This document shows, piece by piece, positions 58,932-64,000 of a DNA stretch of 64,000 nucleotides. The notes beneath the pieces were generated by a model. It had not been told where the DNA came from, did not search any database, and saw nothing but the letters and a program-made list of their open reading frames with translations. This DNA comes from Mesorhizobium prunaredense. Its GTDB lineage: Bacteria; Pseudomonadota; Alphaproteobacteria; Rhizobiales; Rhizobiaceae. Made by a program: the position numbers and the translations under genes. Positions within the stretch are counted from its first letter, which is position 1, and each line of letters begins with the position of its first letter. The DNA lies in NCBI RefSeq assembly GCF_900156895.1, contig NZ_FTPD01000001.1, forward strand, positions 137,327 through 201,326, in the 5' to 3' direction.

Positions 58932-60080
58932 GTGCACGATCCGCCTCGCATTCTCGCGGTCGACGATACTCCGGAAAACCTCGAGATCCTGCGCATGCGC
59001 CTCGAGGCGAATGGCTACGAAGTTGCAACCGCCGCCGATGGTGAAGAGGGGCTTGCGAAAGCCCGCGAACTCACGCCGGATCTGATCCTGCTCGACATCA
59101 TGATGCCGAAGCTCGACGGCATCAGTGTGGTACGCATGCTCAAGCACGATCAATCGCTGCGATCGATCCCCGTTATTCTGGTCACCGCGAAAGCCGACAC
59201 GCGCGACGTGGTCGAGGGGCTGGACGCCGGTGGCGACGACTATCTGACTAAGCCCTTCGAGCACAGGGCGCTGTTAGCGCGGGTGCGCTCGATGCTGCGC
59301 CAGAAGGCGCTTCACGACACTGTCGCGAGCCAAGCCAAACGCCTTGAGGACCAAGCCGCGCAACTTTCCGACTGGAATCGCTCGCTCGAGCAAACCGTGG
59401 CTGAGCAGATGACGGAGCTCGAGCGAATGGCGCGGCTTAGGCGGTTCCTGCCCGAACAGGTCGCCGACCTCATCGTTGCGGCGGGCAATGGAGATGCGCT
59501 CTTGCAGAGCCACCGTCGCGAGGTGACCGTTGTCTTTTGCGATTTGCGCGGCTTTACAGCCTTTGCGGAGACCGCCGAACCCGAAGAAGTCATGACAGTT
59601 CTTGCCGAGTATCATTCCTGTCTTGGTGAACAAATTGTCCGCCACGAGGGGACTCTCGAGCGGTTCGTGGGCGACGGTATCGTCGTGGTTTTCAACGATC
59701 CACTGCCATGCGCCGACCACAGCGAGAGAGCTGTCTCAATGGCCGCTGCGATGCGCGACGCGATTGACGGGCACTCAGAGCGATGGCGCAAGCGGGACTA
59801 TTTGCTTGGCTTTGGGATCGGCATTGCCAGGGGCCACGCAACCATCGGGCGCATCGGTTTTGATCGACGCTCGGACTATGCCGTCATTGGCACCGTGTCG
59901 AACCATGCCGCCCGATTGTGCGAGGCCGCCAAGTCCCGCCAGATTCTCGTTAGCCAACGGGTCCTCGGCGCTGTCGAGTCGCTGGTCGAATCCGTTCTTG
60001 TTGGCGATCTGACGCTGAAGGGTTTTCGCCGCCCAATGCCTGCCTATGAAATCGTGCGGTGGTTCGGTCGGCCAGGCTAG
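58932..60080 (+). CDS. Receiver-domain adenylate cyclase (class III)
   Basis: A 382-residue protein starting at GTG 58932 after GAGGGAGG. Residues 5-125 are a receiver (LAVDDTPENLEIL, phospho-Asp in LILLDIMMPKLDG, LTKPFEH). A coiled coil follows (LEDQAAQLSDWNRSLEQTVAEQMTELERM). The cyclase domain has both metal Asp (VVFCDLRGFT and FVGDGIVVVFND), the transition-state Asn/Arg in GTVSNHAARL and the adenine-selecting Lys in LTLKGF. It should make cAMP in response to phosphorylation by the upstream kinase. Last gene of the run. Confidence 0.92.
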   Translation: MHDPPRILAVDDTPENLEILRMRLEANGYEVATAADGEEGLAKARELTPDLILLDIMMPKLDGISVVRMLKHDQSLRSIPVILVTAKADTRDVVEGLDAGGDDYLTKPFEHRALLARVRSMLRQKALHDTVASQAKRLEDQAAQLSDWNRSLEQTVAEQMTELERMARLRRFLPEQVADLIVAAGNGDALLQSHRREVTVVFCDLRGFTAFAETAEPEEVMTVLAEYHSCLGEQIVRHEGTLERFVGDGIVVVFNDPLPCADHSERAVSMAAAMRDAIDGHSERWRKRDYLLGFGIGIARGHATIGRIGFDRRSDYAVIGTVSNHAARLCEAAKSRQILVSQRVLGAVESLVESVLVGDLTLKGFRRPMPAYEIVRWFGRPG

Positions 60081-60509
60081 CTTTAGACGCACTCCGGTCT
60101 CTTCCGGGCGATACGACCCGTCGAACCGTCGGCACAAAGCATTCCAGCCACGACCGATCTCGAAACCGCCCGCAACGGGGGAGGAAAGTGTGCGTTCTGC
60201 CAGTAGCAACCCGATGGCAGCCTATTTGATGGGTTTCCGATGCCGGCCATCCACGTGTTGGCTTGGCGCCGGGGCCGGCTACCGAAACCCTTCACATAGG
60301 CTGCCCGCGCCCTCTGCAATAGAAATGTCGCTTTTGGTGAATGGACGTGGCTGTGGGAATCACTGTCATTAGGCGCAAAGCTGCTATTCCTGCTAAAGCT
60401 GGGAAGCAAATCGCCCGCGATGTCACCAACTGCCGAAAGTGTAAGGGGCGCAACGGGCTGATGGGCCTCTCGCTCATCGGGCCTCTTGTCTTGAAGGAGG
60501 AGCGCCAGG
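60081..60509. other. Gap after the cyclase gene
   Basis: 429 bases. A plus-strand frame at 60341-60544 overlaps the next gene and has no ribosome site, so I see no supported gene. GAAGGAGGAG at about 60493 belongs to the methyltransferase. Confidence 0.4.
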
Positions 60510-61136
60510 ATGAGCACCGACCGGGATACCGTGCGGTCCTATGATGCGGTCGCGGCGGAGTACGCTGGCGAGACCGCGGCGATGCCCGAATGGGTCGCGA
60601 CCGAGATCGATGCGTTCGTGACCGAGCTGGGTGGCTCGGGCAGGGTGCTGGAGATCGGAAGCGGTGGCGGGCGAGATGCACTCGAGCTTGAGAAGCGGGG
60701 GATCAGCGTCCGGCGCACCGACATTTCGAAGGGTTTCGTCGAACTGCTTCGCGAGAGTGGCTTCGAGGCCGACCTGTTGGACCCGCTGACCGAAGACCTG
60801 GCCGACCCGCAGCGTCCCGGCACGCCGTACGACGGGATCTGGGCCTGTGCCTGCCTGATTCACGTCGCGCGCGAGGATTTCGGCACGGTGCTTGGACGGC
60901 TTGCCGAGGCGACCCGGCCCGGTGGCCGACTGCACGCCTCGGTCAGAGAGGGCGATGGCGAGGATGTGTCCACACACGGCAGCGCTGCAGCGCCTCGGCG
61001 CTACGTCGAGACTTACTGGCGCGAGTCTGCCCTGCGGTCCGCACTCACAGACGCCGGCTGGATCGTCAGCGAGGTCCGTCGGTGCATCGGAAAGCCCGAC
61101 GATCGGTGGCTGAGCGTTCGGGCGAGGCGCGCGTGA
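60510..61136 (+). CDS. Class I SAM-dependent methyltransferase
   Basis: A 208-residue methyltransferase. RVLEIGSGGGRDALELEKRG near residues 45-65 is the SAM-binding motif I, followed by the acidic strand end RRTDIS and PYDGIWACACLIHV as motif IV. Small-molecule acceptor likely, but unidentified. A very strong AAGGAGGAG lies ahead of the ATG. Codon use and style (short, Asp/Arg-rich) resemble high-GC actinobacterial genes, which may mean transfer. Its stop overlaps a GTG that opens the next frame. Confidence 0.85.
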   Translation: MSTDRDTVRSYDAVAAEYAGETAAMPEWVATEIDAFVTELGGSGRVLEIGSGGGRDALELEKRGISVRRTDISKGFVELLRESGFEADLLDPLTEDLADPQRPGTPYDGIWACACLIHVAREDFGTVLGRLAEATRPGGRLHASVREGDGEDVSTHGSAAAPRRYVETYWRESALRSALTDAGWIVSEVRRCIGKPDDRWLSVRARRA

Positions 61137-61238
61137 CGCACACAGACCTTGCGGAGAAGGTCAGCATTCGGGATGCCTCCATGCTGTGCTACATCGAGAC
61201 TCGCCGGCGGCGGCGACAGCGACAACGGGTGGCAAGGC

Positions 61239-61628
61239 ATGCTGGACATCGAGAAGGACACTGCGAAGAGGATCATCGACGCGCTGGCGGTCGCCATCGA
61301 CGGCAAGCCCTCTTCGGCGAAGAGTTTCAACCAATTCCCCTACGAGGACCTCGCCGACTACGGCAACTGGGGTCAAGACAACAATGACTCGAAGAGGGAC
61401 ACGCCGCGCACGCGGGCGCTGTTCATGGCCTACCTCGTCTTCTCCGGCGGACGCATCCCGCTGCGCGGTATCGAGATGCACGGGACCTATTTCCGGCCGG
61501 ACGTCTGGGTCGCGGGTGCGCTCGTCAAGAAGGGCTACCTGACCGTCGACGAGAGCGCGCAGGAATTCGTGGTCACGCGGGACGGCTGGAGCTTCGTCGC
61601 TGACACGCTGGAAGTCCTCGGGAAATAG
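61239..61628 (+). CDS. Unknown protein, possibly 5'-frameshifted
   Basis: From the ATG at 61239 a 129-residue soluble protein is read (MLDIEKDTAKRIIDALAVAIDGKP...). I do not recognise it. A separate frame starting at GTG 61133, coupled to the methyltransferase stop, reads THTDLAEKVSIRDASMLCYIETRR and would join this one after a one-base shift in the cggcggcgg run at 61204-61212. So the gene may really begin at 61133 and be interrupted, or the first part may be noise. Confidence 0.5.
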   Translation: MLDIEKDTAKRIIDALAVAIDGKPSSAKSFNQFPYEDLADYGNWGQDNNDSKRDTPRTRALFMAYLVFSGGRIPLRGIEMHGTYFRPDVWVAGALVKKGYLTVDESAQEFVVTRDGWSFVADTLEVLGK

Positions 61629-61728
61629 CCGCCATGCAATACGCCCTGGTCGATAAGGGAACGGCGCGAGTCCTTTCCGAACGGCAGAGGCATCAGTGGG
61701 ACGCGGAAGGTCAGGATTGGGTGGATTG

Positions 61729-61884
61729 TGTTGAAAAAGTCTGTCGCCCGTGGAGCACGCACCTGAAGTAGAACGGCGTTTCTTGCCGCGCGCTTCTCAG
61801 GAATCAGGATTCACAGTTGGCCAATTTGTGGAACAGAATTCTATCCGAGCGGGCTCACGGCCTCGGTCGCGGACTTTTTCAACA
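61729..61884. mobile_element. MITE-like inverted repeat (IS remnant)
   Basis: Perfect 13-base ends tgttgaaaaagtc (61729-61741) and gactttttcaaca (61872-61884) enclose 156 bases without a transposase. Similarity between the ends continues loosely inward. Ends of this type occur in IS5/IS1182-like elements. No clear target duplication. Confidence 0.65.
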
Positions 61885-61905
61885 ATATCGGTGGAATGTC
61901 GACGT

Positions 61906-62328
61906 TCAGGTTGGATTACCCGCGGGCTCTACGCCGATAACATTCTGCTCCGCGTCCGTCGTGAACGTTCCCTTCGATTGATCCAATATTACAAGCACGT
62001 TGCCGAAAGGGTCACATACACGGGCGCATCGTCCGATCGCGATGTCGAACGGCGGTTGCACTGCCGTTCCGCCCGCTGCCAAAAATTCTCGAAATGCCGC
62101 GTCCACATCATCAACCAGAATATCAGTCTCTGGACCAATACGAAGATGAACTACTAGTTCTGCATCTGCTTCAGGCAACGCGAAGCCGGCAGCTTCCGCG
62201 TCCCGCCAGATGAGGGCATGGCCGAGCCGATCCCGATAAAAGGATATGGCTTCGTCAAGATCGCTCACATGCAGTAGATAGTTGTCGAGTTTTCGGAACA
62301 ACGGTCTTTTGGCGGCCTCGTAAGCCAT
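61906..62328 (-). CDS. VOC-family (glyoxalase/bleomycin-resistance fold) protein
   Basis: A 140-residue protein: NYLLHVSDLDEAISFYRDRLGHALIWRD opens the fold, AELVVHLRIGPETDILVDDVDAAFREFLAAGG is the middle, and IGRCARVCDPFGNVLVILDQSKG the second module with a possible metal Asp. It is complete, begins at an ATG at 62328 and stands alone. Substrate unknown. The inverted-repeat remnant ends 22 bases past its stop. Confidence 0.82.
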   Translation of the reverse strand: MAYEAAKRPLFRKLDNYLLHVSDLDEAISFYRDRLGHALIWRDAEAAGFALPEADAELVVHLRIGPETDILVDDVDAAFREFLAAGGTAVQPPFDIAIGRCARVCDPFGNVLVILDQSKGTFTTDAEQNVIGVEPAGNPT

Positions 62329-62668
62329 TGCGGGACCTCGCGCAGTATCACGGGCTCACATCAGTGCCCAAGATTATGGTTCTGCGACGAGTTCCGCAAC
62401 GGCTCAGCGTCGGCTCCAGCTGATGCCAGCTTGCAACAGCTCTTTGTATCGCGGGAACGGCAGCTATGGGGTCGATTCCGGGCCTAGCGCGAACTTCCGG
62501 TTCGGAGATTCGTCATGAACGACCGGAAGTGGCGCGACCAAGCCGGCCAAAGCATCCGGGTTCGCCGTAAGCCACCGAGCGTTCTACGTCGCGATCGGTG
62601 TGGAATGCGGACCTAAATAGCTTCCGGGTAGTGCGGAACTTCCGACGTGGCCAAAGGTTTCGAAGGAC
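62329..62668. other. Gap between the VOC gene and the LysE remnant
   Basis: 340 bases without a supported gene. Short repeats of cttccgg and ggaactt are visible, for example at 62489, 62528 and 62605, but no complete element. Confidence 0.35.
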
Positions 62669-62871
62669 ATGTCCTACACCGCAACGCTCGTCGCCATTGC
62701 GGCGGTTCATGTTGTTGGCAATCCTGGCTTCGGCCCAAATCTGGTGCTTGTGAGCCAAGTTGCGGCGCGACAGTCACGACAGGCGGGATTGCTGGCCGGC
62801 ATCGGCCTGACGCTTGGGCGACGGCGGCATCAGTCGGCCTCGGCTTGTTAAGCCAGTGTCTAAGCAGATGA
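62669..62871 (+). pseudogene. Truncated, frameshifted LysE/RhtB-family exporter
   Basis: MSYTATLVAIAAVHVVGNPGFGPNLVLVSQVAARQSRQAGLLAGIGLTLG is the first helix and signature of a LysE-type amino acid exporter. After about residue 50 the sense continues only in the next frame (ATAASVGLGLLSQCLSR) and stops at 62871. The remaining 130 or so residues of the family are absent. Confidence 0.75.
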
Positions 62872-62905
62872 GTTGTCCGGATTAGGTAGCACGTGAGTTG
62901 TCCGG
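62869..62905. repeat. Two tgagttgtccgg repeats
   Basis: tgagttgtccgg occurs at 62869-62880 and 62894-62905, period 25. Repeated short motifs like this are found at the ends of some insertion sequences; no transposase is left. It adjoins the broken LysE gene. Bases 62906-63032 hold nothing else. Confidence 0.5.
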
Positions 62906-63032
62906 TTTTATTACCAGCGCATGGAGGCTGGGGATGCGCCAAGGTCTCGTTCGGGTCACGACGCGCCCTTGACCTCCCATCAGGGACAACCGCAAGGGGT
63001 CGGTTCCTGCCGTCCACCGGAGTGTCAGACCA

Positions 63033-64000
63033 CTAGATGGTGACAAGCATCTTGCCGGCATTGGCCAGCGGCGTCGTCACGCCCGACAGCATGGTGCGGA
63101 TATGGGCAACGCTCTGATAGCGACCGTTGACCGAAATGCGCGGCAGCGCATGCAGGAAACCGGCATGCTCGGCGCGCAGCACGCCATGGCGTGTCGTCAC
63201 CGCCGAGGCATAGCCGGCATGGCGGGCAATGCCGACTTCGCGTTCGCCAACGGCGCTGGCATAGCCATAGGGATAGGCGAAATGGCGCGGCGCCTCGCCG
63301 AGTTCGGCCTGCAATATGCCCCTGACGTCGTCGACCTCGTGCCGCGCATTGGCTTCGGAAAGCCGCTTCAGGTTGCGATGATTGACGGTGTGCGCGCCGA
63401 TCGTCACCAGCGGATGCCCTGCCATGGCGCGGATCTCGTCCCAGTTCATCAACAAGCTCTGGCGCGCGCCCAACTCGATACCGTTCGACCGCGCCAGGTC
63501 GCGCAGCACCGCGCGCTGGTCCTCCTCGCGGATCTCCAGCGTCAGATAATCGTGCAGGCGCGCAAAGGCCTGGATTTTCTTGCCCGGGTTCGAGCAGTCG
63601 ATCGTCACCGGACCGTTCGGTGTCGTCAAAACCAGCCGGTTGCGCGCGCTGACGATGTCCTCGACCACCTCCCACCATAGATCGGCGGCGCCGTTTATCA
63701 GCCCCGGCGCGACATAGATGGTGATCGGCGCGCCGTGCTTTTCCAGCACCGGCAGCGCCTCGGTCATGTTATCGCGATAGGCGTCGTCGGCGGTCATCGC
63801 CGCGAACTGGCCACCCTTGCCGCCCGCCTTGATGCGCTCGATCGCCTCGTCCAGGGTGACGAATGCATAGAAGTGCGCCTTCATGTCGGCGATGACAGCG
63901 TCGAGGAACTCGGGCGCGATGGTGAGATGCCGGTTGACGCTATCAGGCTTTTCCGGCGTGGCGGTGACCCGATGCAGCATCAGGATGGCGCCGATGCCGC
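63033..64000 (-). CDS. Polysaccharide deacetylase family protein (5' end outside window)
   Basis: At least 322 residues; the frame is open to the window edge (GIGAILMLHRV), so the true start lies beyond 64000. The NodB-type barrel shows FAAMTADDAYRDNMTEALPVLEKHGAPITIYVAPG, where TADDAYRDN replaces the usual TFDDGYxDN (catalytic Asp kept), and VTIGAHTVNHRNLKRLS with the metal His pair. It removes acyl groups from N-acetyl sugars in surface polysaccharide. It is related to but distinct from nodulation NodB. Confidence 0.85.
   Translation of the reverse strand, partial: GIGAILMLHRVTATPEKPDSVNRHLTIAPEFLDAVIADMKAHFYAFVTLDEAIERIKAGGKGGQFAAMTADDAYRDNMTEALPVLEKHGAPITIYVAPGLINGAADLWWEVVEDIVSARNRLVLTTPNGPVTIDCSNPGKKIQAFARLHDYLTLEIREEDQRAVLRDLARSNGIELGARQSLLMNWDEIRAMAGHPLVTIGAHTVNHRNLKRLSEANARHEVDDVRGILQAELGEAPRHFAYPYGYASAVGEREVGIARHAGYASAVTTRHGVLRAEHAGFLHALPRISVNGRYQSVAHIRTMLSGVTTPLANAGKMLVTI

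Noticed and set aside
60341..60544. 67-residue plus-strand frame with CRKC motif
   Set aside because: No ribosome site, overlaps the methyltransferase start, and the CxxC is isolated.
62613..63017. Minus-strand 134-residue frame
   Set aside because: Runs through the LysE remnant and repeat; no coherent domain.
63033..64000. Nodulation gene nodB
   Set aside because: Only the general deacetylase fold is shared; no other nod genes or nod box are present, and the motif differs (TADDAYRDN).

Overview
The window looks like chromosome from a Rhizobiales alphaproteobacterium, most likely Mesorhizobium or a close relative. The basis is the high GC content, the clpP-clpX-lon-hupB and rplM-rpsI gene orders, COX15 followed by a DUF2842 protein, and several families of dispersed palindromic repeats of the kind common in rhizobial genomes. 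The genus is inferred from gene content and style; no database search was possible.

Layout. (1) 1-8.2 kb: a sugar-uptake locus. A CUT1-type ABC transporter (binding protein plus two permeases) is transcribed divergently from its ATPase, a FucU-like mutarotase and a ribokinase-family kinase, with a fucose/arabinose-dehydrogenase-like aldo/keto reductase downstream. (2) 8.5-14.1 kb: the proteostasis genes hupB, lon, clpX and clpP, all on the minus strand. (3) 14.4-21.3 kb: ordinary metabolism (SolA-like oxidase, cytochrome P450, cupin, O-acetylhomoserine sulfhydrylase, CoA-binding protein, VOC protein, enoyl-CoA hydratase-like protein, PaaI thioesterase). (4) 21.3-23.2 kb: a HicAB toxin-antitoxin pair, then rplM-rpsI with a clear promoter and leader hairpin.

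(5) 23.2-41.24 kb: an 18.0-kb genomic island inserted exactly at the 3' end of rpsI. A tyrosine integrase lies next to the left end, and a 21-bp direct repeat of the last codons and stop of rpsI (23179-23199 and 41216-41236) marks the two ends. The island is visibly lower in GC. It carries a DUF4062 protein, a serine recombinase, a small nuclease-like protein, a complete type I restriction-modification operon (hsdM-hsdS-hsdR), a large protein with an N-terminal helicase-like part and a C-terminal part that resembles an archaeo-eukaryotic primase, a 511-residue PD-(D/E)XK-like protein, an exported ClpP-fold protein and several small unknown genes. It reads as a defence/mobility island with unexplained cargo.

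(6) 41.3-49.3 kb: core genes again (LysR/pyridoxal-reductase-like pair, exported GDPD, agmatinase, argC, APH/StrB-like kinase, COX15, DUF2842). (7) 49.7-60.1 kb: the most unusual locus. Five tandem, strongly similar, twin-arginine-exported NMT1/SsuA-like binding proteins, each with exactly five cysteines at the same places, are followed by translationally coupled or closely packed genes for a SCO protein, a membrane GAF-GAF histidine kinase, a CheY-like receiver and a receiver-adenylate cyclase. No permease or ATPase is present. Two fossils (a SCO start after copy 1 and an internally deleted sixth binding protein) record how the array grew. I propose a periplasmic sensing array feeding a phosphorelay and cAMP output. 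(8) 60.5-63 kb: an accessory strip with a methyltransferase, a possibly frameshifted unknown gene, a MITE-like inverted repeat, a VOC protein and a broken LysE exporter. (9) 63.0-64.0 kb: the 3' part of a polysaccharide deacetylase gene that runs off the window. No tRNA, rRNA or CRISPR array was seen.
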